From assembly GCA_008921705.1 (NCBI GenBank), contig VFFE01007012.1, positions 470,834 through 534,833 of the forward strand: a DNA stretch of 64,000 nucleotides. The letters run 5' to 3'. The DNA is from Burhinus oedicnemus (taxonomy: Eukaryota > Chordata > Aves > Charadriiformes > Burhinidae). The first letter of the stretch is position 1, and every line of letters starts with the position of its first letter. Shown here piece by piece: positions 46,001-56,439 of the stretch. The notes under the pieces were generated by a model. That model was given only the letters and a program-made list of their open reading frames with translations. It was not told where the DNA came from and searched no databases. Position numbers and translations under genes: made by a program.

Positions 46001-46826
46001 AAGCGTGTACTGGTACTTTCTCTCAGCCTCTCATCAGCTGTGGCTCAAGGGCTTTTTTAGCACTTGAAATGGTGTCTCTGTGACTAATAGCCTTTGGATT
46101 TCTTTGTTCATTAATTTGTTCAGTTGCCCAAACTAGTGTATGTTTTTATTATCTGTAGTGACCTGTGACAAGAAAATCCGCAGCTTGAATACACATTACA
46201 CAAAATTAAGTGTTTTGGTTTGTGTCACTGCTAGTTTCATTTGATGCTTGCTCCCAACTGCTGTAACGCTCAGAGCATTGCTTTAGCAAAAGAAACTAAC
46301 AGGATAGAGAGAGTAAGAAGTTCCCTGTTCTTGAGTATAAATAGAGCACAATGAACAGAAAGCAGGGCCGTGTGATTTTTTTTTTTTTTCCCCAAGGCAT
46401 AATTCATAGGTGGCTGTGAACTATTGTAGACCTAAAAAACCCAGGTAGGTGTTGACTTTGTGTGCGTATAACAGTGAGTTTCTTAAATGGTGCTTGTGTG
46501 CCTGCTAGTGGTGATAATAGCATCGCCTTCTGTGGTTTAAATGTACATCAAGCAGCCTGCTCCTTAAAGTTATCTTTGCTCTACATCAATAACTTAGCCT
46601 AGGGATGAATGTGTGTTGTTAAATTTAACAAGTCCTGTTATTCTGGATAGTTAGCTGGATTACAATGTTATATTCTGTCCTGCTGGGAAATACTTGTTAG
46701 ATTTTTCTCTCAGAGCAAACTGGAAGATAAACTAACCATTTTTACTTTCTTGTTTTAGGGACTATTGGATTTTTTGCCTGCTTCTGGTTTGTAAGTAAGA
46801 TTTACAGTGTTGTAAAAGTGGACTGA
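14552..46826 (+). CDS. TM9SF2: Transmembrane 9 superfamily protein, TM9SF2 type, complete, 17 exons
   Basis: Nonaspanin of Golgi and endosomal membranes; TM9SF2 is known to be needed for heparan sulfate N-sulfation and normal Golgi trafficking. Seventeen exons with GT..AG borders join to 1,941 bases, 646 aa plus stop, with consistent phases. Residues 1-17 are a signal peptide, cut before [12 protein letters not shown]. The luminal domain reaches about residue 285, the first membrane helix is about 287-306, and eight further hydrophobic helices follow. The last residues are KIYSVVKVD; a terminal KxD is the COPI-dependent Golgi retention signal of this family. From residue 286 on it is nearly human TM9SF2, but exons 6-7 (luminal) differ clearly. 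Human TM9SF2 is 663 aa on chromosome 13, not beside RBMX, so a paralogue is possible. Confidence 0.93.
15202..15269 (+). CDS. TM9SF2: TM9SF2-type exon 2
   Basis: CTGTTTCAG|TCACTG to GATGC|GTAAGT. It encodes [20 protein letters not shown] followed by YDA, typical of TM9SF2. Confidence 0.95.
16582..16675 (+). CDS. TM9SF2: TM9SF2-type exon 3
   Basis: Encodes FDFC, then [20 protein letters not shown] and K (to residue 93). The acceptor CTTCCAG is good; the donor AAG|GTTATT is weak, but the boundary fits the protein and the next exon's phase. Confidence 0.93.
18189..18316 (+). CDS. TM9SF2: TM9SF2-type exon 4
   Basis: TTTAACAG|TTCACT to TCACTG|GTAAGC. Residues 94-136: [20 protein letters not shown] through MQLNYQHHW. 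Confidence 0.95.
18553..18682 (+). CDS. TM9SF2: TM9SF2-type exon 5
   Basis: TCTGTCTAG|GATTATC to ATAAAT|GTAAGT. Encodes [20 protein letters not shown] and [20 protein letters not shown], ending at residue 179. The frame stays open for 74 codons past the donor (see findings). Confidence 0.95.
20929..21056 (+). CDS. TM9SF2: TM9SF2-type exon 6
   Basis: TTTTGTAG|TCAGAG to CAGAG|GTAATT. Encodes [20 protein letters not shown] and [20 protein letters not shown]. The FYxFNHVDI and GARLV anchors are TM9SF2-like; the residues between them differ from human. Confidence 0.94.
23422..23533 (+). CDS. TM9SF2: TM9SF2-type exon 7
   Basis: CAACTTAG|CTACAA to TTTGAA|GTAAGT. Encodes [20 protein letters not shown] and [14 protein letters not shown] (to residue 259). 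Confidence 0.95.
25992..26071 (+). CDS. TM9SF2: TM9SF2-type exon 8
   Basis: TTTATAG|GAAAAG to GTTTAG|GTAAGA. Encodes [20 protein letters not shown] and IQWF, the end of the luminal domain. Confidence 0.95.
27024..27132 (+). CDS. TM9SF2: TM9SF2-type exon 9
   Basis: CCTACAG|TATAATG to TCTTCT|GTGAGT. Carries the first helix ([20 protein letters not shown]) and the following [16 protein letters not shown] loop, to residue 322. Confidence 0.96.
27680..27825 (+). mobile_element. CR1 LINE, short 3' fragment in TM9SF intron 9
   Basis: GAATCTCCATTCTTGGAGAT then CCTGCCTGAGCAGGAGGCTT and AGGTCCCTTCCAGCATCAAC, matching the CR1 3' region. Same orientation as the host gene. Confidence 0.88.
31030..31072. 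repeat. poly(T) run of about 43
   Basis: Pure T tract in TM9SF intron 9. No gene-like sequence lies on its right side, so a retrocopy tail is not supported. Its length may be uncertain in the assembly. Confidence 0.95.
32034..32166 (+). CDS. TM9SF2: TM9SF2-type exon 10
   Basis: TATACAG|GAAGAT to TTTAT|GTAAGT. Encodes [20 protein letters not shown] and the second helix, residues 323-366. Confidence 0.96.
33791..33910 (+). CDS. TM9SF2: TM9SF2-type exon 11
   Basis: CTCTTTAG|TCCTAG to CAAGA|GTAAGT. Encodes [20 protein letters not shown] and [19 protein letters not shown]. Confidence 0.96.
34078..34135 (+). CDS. TM9SF2: TM9SF2-type exon 12
   Basis: CTCTCAG|CGTTTA to CCTGG|GTTAGT. Short exon of 58 bases: [18 protein letters not shown]. 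Confidence 0.95.
36693..36852 (+). CDS. TM9SF2: TM9SF2-type exon 13
   Basis: TTTTTCAG|GATTGTC to GAAAAG|GTAGGG. Encodes [20 protein letters not shown] through GAYFGFKEK (to residue 479), two helices. Confidence 0.96.
37502..37653 (+). CDS. TM9SF2: TM9SF2-type exon 14
   Basis: TTCCAAAG|CCTATT to CATTTG|GTAAGT. Encodes [20 protein letters not shown], the conserved cytosolic loop, and a helix up to LNSIW. Confidence 0.96.
39221..39332 (+). CDS. TM9SF2: TM9SF2-type exon 15
   Basis: TTATTTTAG|GTCTCA to GCAGAG|GTAAAA. Encodes [20 protein letters not shown] and [17 protein letters not shown]. Confidence 0.96.
39770..39941 (+). CDS. TM9SF2: TM9SF2-type exon 16
   Basis: CTTTCAG|GATTAT to CACAG|GTAAGT. 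Encodes [20 protein letters not shown] through [20 protein letters not shown], two helices, to residue 624. Confidence 0.96.
43680..43737 (+). repeat. G-rich tract in TM9SF intron 16
   Basis: Runs of 7, 6 and 4 G separated by single T, then another run of 7 G about 40 bases on, on the transcribed gene's sense strand. It fits a G-quadruplex pattern. Confidence 0.7.
46759..46826 (+). CDS. TM9SF2: TM9SF2-type exon 17, stop codon
   Basis: GTTTTAG|GGACTATT to TGA at 46824-46826. Encodes [20 protein letters not shown] and D. It follows a 6.8-kb intron, the longest of the gene. Confidence 0.96.
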
Positions 46827-47380
46827 AAAGCTTCAAAGTGTCTTTCGAACATATCCCCCTTGCTGTTTGATAATTTTTACCATGTATTGAAAAACATCCT
46901 GTGTGATTATTCTAATTTGTAAAAGCTGAAGAGCACACTACAGCATAAAATACAGATTCTTATGGAAGGAAGTGGCACCATTGGAAAAATGTTTACATCA
47001 GTATACTCATTGAACATGCTAATTCTAATAATTCAAAAAATTATATCCAAAATTTGAGTTAGGACAAATAAAAATTCTGTGAATTAGTTTATTTGAAAAA
47101 TGAGTGCATTATACAGTACCCCAGCTGAAATTCCTTGTGATTTTTTTTTTTGTTACCTCTTTTGATTACCATTTATATACCATGAAAGCATAGGACTGTC
47201 AAGTAAATCTATGTAAAATGTGAATTTTTTTAACTTAACTATGATTGTACATATTATCCTGCACCTTCTTTACAACTAGATATCTTCTTACAAATGTACA
47301 TGCATTTAGTGTAATGTAGACTTTATTAAAAATAAATATCGACACTGGTTTTTGTTCAAATAAAACTGCACAACTCCAGC
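46827..47380 (+). other. TM9SF2: 3' UTR of the TM9SF2-type gene
   Basis: AT-rich tail after the stop. The most downstream polyadenylation signal is AATAAA at 47359-47364, with others at about 47066 and 47331. GT-rich sequence follows. The exact end is inferred. Confidence 0.7.
47359..47364 (+). terminator. Polyadenylation signal
   Basis: Canonical AATAAA, about 530 bases after the stop codon, after which unique sequence begins. Cleavage is expected 10-30 bases downstream. Confidence 0.65.
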
Positions 47381-47399
47381 TGCCTTGATTCCTTTCTTG

Positions 47400-49215
47400 T
47401 TAATTATGCCTTCACTACTTGGACACAGATCACATTAGTTTGACCAGTTGGTAGCGCTTGAGTTTTATATTGTTTATAAGCAGTTTGACTGTGACTTTGG
47501 CTGCAAATTGTGTATGCAAGCAGGACTGGTAGGTCCCTTGAATCCATGGCTGTAGGATGGACAGGGGCTCCTGAAGCTGCTGCTGCCATTGGCTGTGCCT
47601 CAGCTGTGCGCTTACTCTACTTGCCAAAAAGTACTTTTTGCTGGGCAAACCGTTACTTTCTGTCAAAGACCAAAAACCTTTTCCTTCTTGTAGCCCTCCG
47701 AAACACACATCTCATTGTTCTTCATCTTGTGAAGACTGTGTGTAGCTTGTTGAGAAGTTTAGCCGTGAATCTAGTGGGCTTGGAGAATGGGTGATTCTTA
47801 AAGGTGAAAGCCTTTCTTCCTGCTCTGCAGATGTTGGGCTTAAATACTCCATCTCATGTGATCCAGCATCTTAATAGTCTCTTCTGTTATAAGATTGTAG
47901 GCGTTCTTCTCTGAGGAATGTCAAGGTTTTAAAGAGGCTCCCCAAAAATCTTGAATTGCACTTGAACCTGAGCACAGAGTCACTGCAGACACATAATTCA
48001 AATGGCCGTGTTACTGACCCCACTGGAGATGAATAAGGGATGTTCACTCAGATTAATGGGTGAAATACTCAAAGCTTATTAAGTGGCATATGGAAACATT
48101 CATTGCTGGAAGCTGCTTTTCGATGTCTAAGCCTGCAATTTAACAAGATCCAAAATGACTCCGTATCTTTTCATAGTCGTACAAATACCAGGTAATTGTA
48201 GTTAACGTTTAATATCCTTTCCCAAATGTAATCTTTGGTATGAAAATTTAAAGTCTCACCTCTATGTGTAGTTGTTCCTTCCAGGTTACTTAAGTGAGAG
48301 ACACATCACCTGGCTAAGCTGGGATGAGTACCAGGCTACATCTTTTGAATGGTGTCTGTGGCATAAAAATGAGGCTTTAGACAACTTAATAAAAAGAGCC
48401 AAGCATTAGTGGACCAGGAGGAGCTGGCTGCAGTAAAGTTTGTTTCCAGTGAGGTTCAGGTATGCTCTTGATGGCAACTCGGCCTCCCAAATATGTTCCC
48501 CTCCTGCCACCGAAATCTCCATTTCCTTTTGGTTCCTTCCCAGAGGGGGAGAACCACAGAGTTACCATTAGAGAACTCAGCTTGCGGTTATCTGCTGGTT
48601 CAAGAGCACCAGATTTCATGCTCATATTGAAATCAGTGCTGCTCTATTTAAAAAGGTCCTTCCTGTTAAATCTTATATTGAAAGTTTGGGGTTTTTTATG
48701 GGATTTGTTTAAAAAAAGAAAAAAGAACTGTTGGCTGAAGCTGCTTTTGAATTTTACATGTTCAAAGGTAAATTAATTCATGGGAAAATTTGGAGCTACG
48801 ATTGGCATAAAATCCCAGCAGGAAAATTTGCCAGATTAATAAATATACATTTCACAAGAGGCAAAGTAAAATGAGTTGTAAAATTTTATTTACTGTGCTT
48901 TCTCTGCTTTTACTGTGACTACTAGTGAGCTAAAAAGTAGAAACTGGGTTAAGCAAGTTTCTGAAGCTTGCCTGTAGTCTAGAGCCAAAGCCATAAAAGT
49001 AAAATCAGTCATTCTCATGCAGTTATCATCAGAGAACTTTGTTTTTTGTAATAGGCTCCATTCATGCAAATCTGGCATAATTCATAATTCAACAGTCTTT
49101 GTGGTGGATACACTCTATGGCTGCACAACGTTTTGTATCTAAAACAGAAGAAGGCTTGAGTTTTGGCCTCATTTCTTCAGGATAGATGGATGCTGTCATG
49201 GCAAAGGCAATTAAA
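47400..49215. other. Intergenic, nothing recognised
   Basis: Unique DNA after the polyadenylation site. A 16-bp perfect palindrome CAAAAAGTACTTTTTG lies at 47625-47640. No exon or RNA gene is seen. Confidence 0.55.
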
Positions 49216-49217
49216 AA

Positions 49218-49960
49218 TCATAGAATGGTTTAGGTTGGAAGGGGCTTCAAAGATCCATTCCAACAGGTCCATGTCTTTCTTACGCTGGGGGCTCCAGAGC
49301 TGGACACGGTATTCCCAGTGGAGTCTCAGGAGAACAGAGTAGAGGGGCAGAATCCCCTCCGTTGCCCTGCTGGCCACGCTGTTGGGGATGCAGCCCAGGA
49401 TGCAGTTGGCTTTCTGGGCTGCCAGCGCACATTGCTGGCTCATGTTGACCTGCTCATCCACCAACACCCCCAAGTCCCTCTCCTCAGGGCTGCTCTCTGT
49501 CCATCCTCTGCCCAGCCTGGATTTGTGCACGGGATTGCCTCGACCCACGTGCAGGACCTTGTGCTTGGCCTTATTGAACTTCATGAGATTGGCACGGGCC
49601 CACCTCTCGAGCCTGTCCAGGTCCCTCTGGATGGCATCCCTTCCCTCCAGCTTGTCAACCGCTCCATACAGCTTGGTGTCGTCGGCAAACTTGCTGAAGG
49701 TGCACTCAGTCCCTACATTCATGTCACCCACAAGATGTTAAATAGTACTGGTCCCAGTACCGACCCCTGAGGAACACCACTCGTCACTGGTCTCCACTTG
49801 GACATCGACCTGTTGACCGCAACTCTTTTGAGTGTGGCTATCCAGTCAATTCCTTATCCACCAAGTGGTCCATCCATCAAATCCACGTCTCTCCAATTTA
49901 GAGACCAGGATATCATGTGGGACAGCGTGAAATGTCTTGCACAAGTCCAGATAGATTATT
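49218..49960 (-). mobile_element. CR1 LINE with ORF2 reverse-transcriptase end, internally deleted
   Basis: Read on the minus strand, the frame encodes SKFADDTKLYGAVDKLEGRD, ERWARANLMKFNKAKHKVLH and LGVLVDEQVNMSQQCALAAQ, the CR1 ORF2 region from the catalytic FADD motif onward. After KKDMDLLE it jumps at about 49256 straight to the CR1 3' end (CTTCCAACCTAAACCATTCT), so the ORF2 C-terminus and part of the 3' UTR are missing. A frameshift lies just upstream of VGDM. The element is inactive. Confidence 0.93.
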
Positions 49961-49964
49961 CGGG

Positions 49965-52900
49965 TCTGTCATGGGCTGTACATTTGAGTATAATTAAAGT
50001 GGATTTTAAGGGTGCTCTTTATTTACATGCTACAGGAATGAGCTGGGCAGGCAGTATCCTGACTGACTTGATACCTGAGTGGGAGCATGTTTTAAAATAC
50101 TTTGCCCATTGTTGTTTTCCCATATGTGGACACTGGTGAGATTTGCTGCTGTGCTCCCCTTCCCTAAGAGACAACTGCTTGTCTCATCTCTTGAAGTCCT
50201 CTACATCTAAATATTTCTGCTGGCCCCAGATCTGAGATTTGTGCCATTTGCAGAGAATCTGGATATAAGCCCTCAGAAAGGACCTTCTGCCATCTTTTTT
50301 TGACTAAGGACAAGCTGCAAGCTGTCTTTTGGCTTTGCACTTCTAGAAGAAGCCACCAGGCTGTAAGTTAAATATGAATTGTTACCAGCATTTATCAGTT
50401 TAAAGGTGGTGTAAGCCCTAGCTAGAAAGCTGTAGAAAAACTTCTTGGTTTTAGTTTTATTGGGCACAGAACGGGCTGTAGTAACGTGGTTTTCCGGTGA
50501 CTCTCAGGGCTCTTATGGGAGTTTTTAAACTATGGGTGAAGATCTTGTCCGCTCTGTGTTGAATCAGCCATGAGTTTTGAAGATGAAATGGTCAATGTGA
50601 GGACACGGATGTTTTAAGTACTTCAGTTACCAGTAACTGCTGTCTGATCTCTAACCCATTTTATATTAACTTACGAAAAATAGCTGCCACGTGGAAATAA
50701 CCGTTACTCATCTACTCCCATTAGAGCAATGGGCTTAGTAAAACATTTCCTATTCTGTTGCAGATACTGAAGATTTCCTGCCCTCTTTATAAAAAAAAAA
50801 AAAATTAGGCTGTTTAGCTTTTTTGAAGTGCATGTATAGGCATCTACGTTGCGTTTTCACAATGCTCCCAACTAATGGACTCACAGCAGATGAAGTAAAG
50901 CATCTCCTGTGTAAGACTCTCCTTGTAATAACCACCCCAATCCAGCAGACTTTGTAGAATGTCATGTTTGTCACATTTTAAGTAAAACTTGACAAGTTAC
51001 AAGAGAACCTCAAAGGAAGGAGGAATTTCGGTGCTGATGTTTTACAGTTCATTCCGCTTGCTTGAACAGTGTTGAACAGATACAGCCTCGTCTTCATTGC
51101 TGAATGTAAAGGCTGATGTATAGGGAGGGTGGGAGTTGGGTACGGTGCATACATGGGAGTGCTGCCCATACCTGCGTAAACCTCCTTGAGGACTGTAAAC
51201 GGTGCTGCTGTGGGGGAGCTGGGAAGACGTGGCCTTTTCATGATGAGTTGTGATGGCAGGGCGTTTGATGAACAGCAGTAAACTTGGCTTCAGCGGCTTG
51301 CTTCATGTTCCTGATACCAGTTGTGCTTTTGTATTTGATAACACATTCCAAGTTCCCATTTAAAATTTGTCTCAGAATTAAGTCTGCTATGCCAATAGCT
51401 CGAATGTTTACAGAGATCTGTTGCAAAGGGCTAGGGGAGAGGAAATGTAAACCAAACTGCCTGCAGTTAAATGCTCGTGTAGGCACGGGATCTCTTCTGG
51501 AACGTGTGGGTGAGATCTTTAATAACAATCACCACATGAAGAACCAGCTGTGAAAATCTCATGTAAAAGAAGGAACATTAGGCGTTTTGCATCGTAAGAA
51601 TTGGGGGCAAGGCAAATGGCTGCCGAAGTGGATGGAGCAAGGTTAGGTCGTGCTGTTCAGAAACTGTGAGGAAAGGGTGACTCTTAGATGTGTGATTTTC
51701 TGATGGAGAGCTGTAAGACTGTGGTCTTACTACCGGATGTCCAGTTCTGTTCCCATGAGCTGTATCACCGAAGCTAATGGAAACTAAACAGTCAAGTGCA
51801 GCACAGGTGTCACTGTTTCTGTGACCGCTCTTACGTTATTTTGCTTCTTCACTTGCAAGCAGGAATGAAATCACTGCCGCTCTCCACCACAGCTGCTGGT
51901 GTTTCCAGGCTTAAGAATAGAGAGATGAAGGTGCTGTACTCTTCACCTGCGACTAGGGCTTGTTTAATTCAACTAAACCTAGATCTGAGTCTTAAAAACA
52001 GTGTCTGCTAAACTCATGTCATGGAGCTGAGTTATTTCAATATTCCTGTTTTTATTAAATATGAACTGTGTGTACTAACCATTCATCATTTTTAGAAAAG
52101 GCACTCGGGGTGGTGCGGGTGGCTTTGGGTTATGTGACCTTTGTTTTCCTTTTCTTTTTCATGTCTGGGGATACCGCTTTGCCCTGAGCAGAGCTCCTGC
52201 TGCCGGAGAAGCATGAAAAAGAGGGTCTGGCCCCATTTCCCAGAGATTTCCAGTGCACTCCTGCAGTGATGGAGAGCAGGAGGGTGTCCCAGAGGGTACC
52301 ATGTACACGAGATGTGATGAAACTGTTCCAGCCTCTGAGGGCAAAGTCATGACTTGACCGCATTGTGATTCCCTTGTGGGGAACGGACTTTCTATGGTGA
52401 AGAGTGGGTGGGAAAGGACTTAACAACAGCCTAGGCTTTCCACTAGGATAACAACCAGCGATGCAACTCTCCTGGAGACACAGTGAATCTGTCTTAGTAC
52501 AGTTTCTTTACATCCGGGTTGGATGTCTTTGACTTTTCAGGGATAAAAGCAGGATGGAAGTCTTTCATGTTCTGTTGAGATGCTGCAAGGCTGTACCCAA
52601 AACTTCAGGTCAGGGTCACCGTCTATTTTGGTATCCAAAGTAACTACAGTTAGGGAGTTCAGAGTACGGTACTTTATCTTCCTAATCTAGATGCCTCTTA
52701 GTTACAGGCTACACACGCTAATTAGCTTTGCTCATACAAACCAGGAAGCCCTTAGACTTTCTGTGAAGTTATTAGCACCAGGGTTTTTATAGCTAACACT
52801 AGCGTCTGCGGAGTTTACCCAAGGTAATTTACGTTCTATTTGCAACTCGGGGAAAACTCTTAGATGTTTGACATCATAAAACAGTAAAACCGGCAGATTT

Positions 52901-55447
52901 ATTACAGGGGCAGAGAGAACAGGGCCCTGGAGCTGCTTTGTTTACCATAAAAAGTCGGGTTAAGCAGACGTGCACATGTGCCTCCCATATTTTCTGGTTT
53001 CGTTTCCCTCCTGTGCTGCTCCTTGACAGGCTCTGCAGTAGACAAAAAGGCCTGGGAGCCCTGGCAAAAGTCCTTTGGACTCTACAGGATGAGAATTATA
53101 TTTGTACATCCAGAGGACGTTTATCTCCCTCTTGAGCTACCATTAATAGAGAAGAGACATATGCATCTGAACTCTTGGTGAGGTTCTAACTCCTCCTGGA
53201 GAAGCGCAGTATAGGAAATCCCAGTGGGATTTGCAGGGTTTGCAGGGAAACACTGTCACCTTGGTGGTGTTGCGACCAGCAGAAAGTGGTTTCCCCAAAC
53301 TGCGCAGAAGCTGTGGCTGCGTTTGGCTCGGCTCATCCGGCAGATGCTGCTCGTGCCTTTACATTCGCAGGTCCTCGCTCTGTACAGCCTGGTCACATGC
53401 TTGGGGTCAAACTTAATCCAGATTAAGAGACAATCCATCAGGCTGGCAGGGGCCGATGTGTAGTTTCCTCTGCAGGTTAGCATGGGGTACTTTTTCCAAC
53501 GAATTTCCTACTGATGCTAGTACTGGGCATCTCAGGATGATCCCCATCCTGCCTGCTATAGCTCCTCAGCTCTTGGTCTTTCTTGGTGGGTTTTCTGTTT
53601 GCCGTGGACATGTGGGGTGCATCAAGTAGATGTTTGCTGATGGTCCCAGGCAGCAACGGGAGATACCCTCTGGGTTTCTCACTGGTCTGGAAGCAGAAGG
53701 AGAAGCATTGTTAGCTTTGGGTGGGTCCTGTGGTAGTCAAGCAGGGTGAAGTGGCTGCACGTGGCCAGACATCCCTCTGGTAGGGTGCGGATGGGGTGGC
53801 AGCGGGGAGCTCCCAGCCAGGCTGGGGGAAGTGGGGTCAGTCACAGGTGGCTGTGAGTCCTCAGGCTCCACCCAGGCTCAGCTGGCTTCCAGCTTTCTCC
53901 CATCTCTCCTCTCCAAACACCGCCTTTGGAGGCTGTATCAGCAGGGAAACGTTGGTTAAGAGGGAGAAAGAACCAAAAAGGCAGATACTTTAGCTGAAAC
54001 AACTGCCAGTCGTCCTTCTTGCATTGCAGGGTGAGCTCGTGCTGCAGGAAGAAGTCCTGTGGGAATTAGGGAAGCTGAAGCAGAGGAAAAGCAGGTAAAA
54101 TGGTCTAGTGGGTGTCTTGGGGGCTGCATAAACAGCTTTGTGCAGAAGCAGGCTGGGGGAGCTGAGCTAGCTCCAGCATCAGAGAGGGAAAGCGGTAAAC
54201 TGGGTGAACTGGTATTAATTGTGCAGCTGGGGGTGGTTAAGCAGCAAAACCCATAAGACCCCGTGACTTTCTGAAGTTGTTAGGGCTTTCAGGTGTGGTG
54301 AGGAGTGGAGCTGGGGAAGGATGTGAGTGTTGGGCTGCTGGTTGGGGTGTCTGCTGGTTCTCTATCCCAGGCAGCAGGACAAGAGGTGGGTTAAACTGTA
54401 GTTGTTGAACTCCCCTGTCTGAAGGGAATTGAGGAGAAAAAGGGATGTTTGTGGCAGTAACTGTGGTGACATTGCCTTGGGATGGGGGTTTCCTGGGCAG
54501 AAGTGGGCTGTGTGATCAGCTGGGAGGTAGGAGCTGGTTTCTGAGGCTCCCTTGGAGCAGGGAGTGGCTCTGAGCAGGAGGGCAGCTGTGCTTTGGTGTG
54601 TCCCAGAAGGGTGTCCCTAGGCTGTAAGGCCACTGTCACAGCAAGCTTGGGGACCCCCAGATCAGGCACCTTCCCAGGAGCTGGTGAACACATGCTTTCT
54701 GGAAGGCAGCAGGACTTTGGTGCCATAGGTGCTTTGGTGCTTGAGGTGGGGGAAAGGATTGTCCTGGGCTTAACTGAGACAAAATGGGTTCCTGGTGAGG
54801 TGTCCAAACTGGGAAATTTGAAGTAGGGAATGAAACCTTGCAAGCTTCCTCTGTCAGCCAGGGTGTTTCCATGCCTTCGGTATAAAACCAGGAGGATGAT
54901 GCTTGTTGCATGGTGGCAATGGGAGGAGAATGCTTGGTCCTCAGAGATGGGACAGGCTGTCCCTGCCACGGGTGGCTAAATATTGCAGGTGGCACCAGCC
55001 ATTGGTTGCACAGAAGAGGCCCTCAGGGCATATGTCATGTTTGGGTCCTGTCCTGTCATGCTGTGGTCCATGCTGTGGCTGGTGAGATACATCTGTAACA
55101 TGTTTAGGGCTTGTACTTTGTGAAAGGGCCGACTGACGTGGCTGTGGGTATGGGGAACTCCTGCAGACTTTGTAGGACAACATTGTGTTGGGAGATGTAG
55201 GGAAGAGGATACCTTTCACCTCCCAAACTTCTGCCTCAACCCCAAACCAGCCTGAAAGAAGATTCCTTTGAGGTCTGTAGCCTGCAGATCAAACCCAGCA
55301 GGTGGCTGTTGTGTCCAGCTCCCTCTCAGCATGGTAGATGCTGCGGCTTGTGCTTTGCAGGAGCAGCTGTGCTTTGCTGGCCTGATACAGGTATCCCTCG
55401 GGAAGTGCAGGATGCCTTCCCATGCACCACATCATCGATAAATATAA
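49965..55447. other. Intergenic, moderately GC-rich, no gene supported
   Basis: Several long open frames occur, the longest 192 codons on the minus strand at 54391-54969, but none has a recognisable domain or splice context. No interspersed repeat is recognised between the CR1 and the LTR. Confidence 0.5.
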
Positions 55448-55452
55448 ACCAC

Positions 55453-56180
55453 TGTCCTGGTTTCAGGTAAAATGGGACCAATTTTGTTCAGTAACTTTAC
55501 TTTTCAGCCAGGCCTCTTCTGACTGCTGAAATTACCAGCACGTTGTGCAGAAACTGGTGGCTCTCAGAGTGACAAGACCCATGTTTATGGTGGATGCCAA
55601 GGGATGGGATGCAGAGAGGCTCTTGTTTATCCTTACTGCTGTAACAGCCAAGGGCAGCCAACTTTGGTACTTGCCCCGTTGGAGGGTGGGAAGCGGAAAA
55701 GCGTAGAGGGGTCACACCCGCGGGGAGCAGCGGACAGGACAGGTGACCCAAACCTGACCAACAGGGTGTTCCATCCCATCTGCCTCATGCTCAGTATGAA
55801 AGCTGAGGGATCAAAGGGTCACTCCTCTTTCTTCAATGGCCGGTGTCCAAGGAGGGCTCTGTCTGTTCGTCTGCCTTTGATCCCGATCCTGAATCCAGAT
55901 CCGGAATCCGGTTCCCGTCCATCACAGAGTCCAGTCTGGGACTTCCCCAGTGCCTGCTGGTGATGTGATAGTCATCCTGGGAGCTTGATACGGTTTTGTA
56001 TATATTTCATTATTTTCTTATTATTATTTTCTTATTACTATTTCATTAAAGTAGTTTAGTTCCTTCTAAACTCTTAAGTCTCTCTTTTTCTCTCTCTCTC
56101 CTGCCTCCCTTTGAAGTGGGGCAGGAGAGAACGCATCTGCCATTTCACCTGATAGGGCCAATCCGGCTGAAACCACGACA
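55453..56180 (+). mobile_element. Solo LTR of an endogenous retrovirus, ERVL-like
   Basis: 728 bp bounded by TGTCCTGGTTTCAG and CTGAAACCACGACA, inverted termini differing at one base. The direct repeat ACCAC flanks it (55448-55452 and 56181-56185); a 5-bp duplication suits class III (ERVL-type) elements. An ATTAAA lies at 56045-56050, followed by a pyrimidine-rich stretch. There is no internal viral sequence, so it arose by LTR-LTR recombination. It carries no viral gene. Confidence 0.88.
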
Positions 56181-56439
56181 ACCACCATTCTTGCATACTG
56201 CATGTAATTCTCGTTACATACTGACTAGAGTTGTCCAGGCTTCAGAAACGTGCTTGCTGTGTACAAAATCCCGCACCAGCAGTGACCTAATTAGCCAGCT
56301 CCTTGGGATCTTGCCACGGGGCACATGGGACCGGGCCTCTTTATTTCCCCCTTCTTCCAGCTCTGAATGACTCCCGAATTTCCTCCTGCTTTTTCCCTTA
56401 ATGAGTTGTTCCGCGCTGGGACGGACCCCTTGGTTGAAA

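Noticed and set aside
47625..47640. 16-bp palindrome CAAAAAGTACTTTTTG
   Set aside because: Perfect but short and AT-rich; no function can be attached to it.
49318..49770. 150-codon plus-strand frame
   Set aside because: Antisense of the CR1 ORF2 remnant.
54391..54969. 192-codon minus-strand frame, the longest in the window
   Set aside because: Proline/serine-rich with no recognised domain, promoter or splice context; opposing frames are also open.
55604..55963. 119-codon frame in the LTR
   Set aside because: LTR sequence is non-coding here; the frame is chance.
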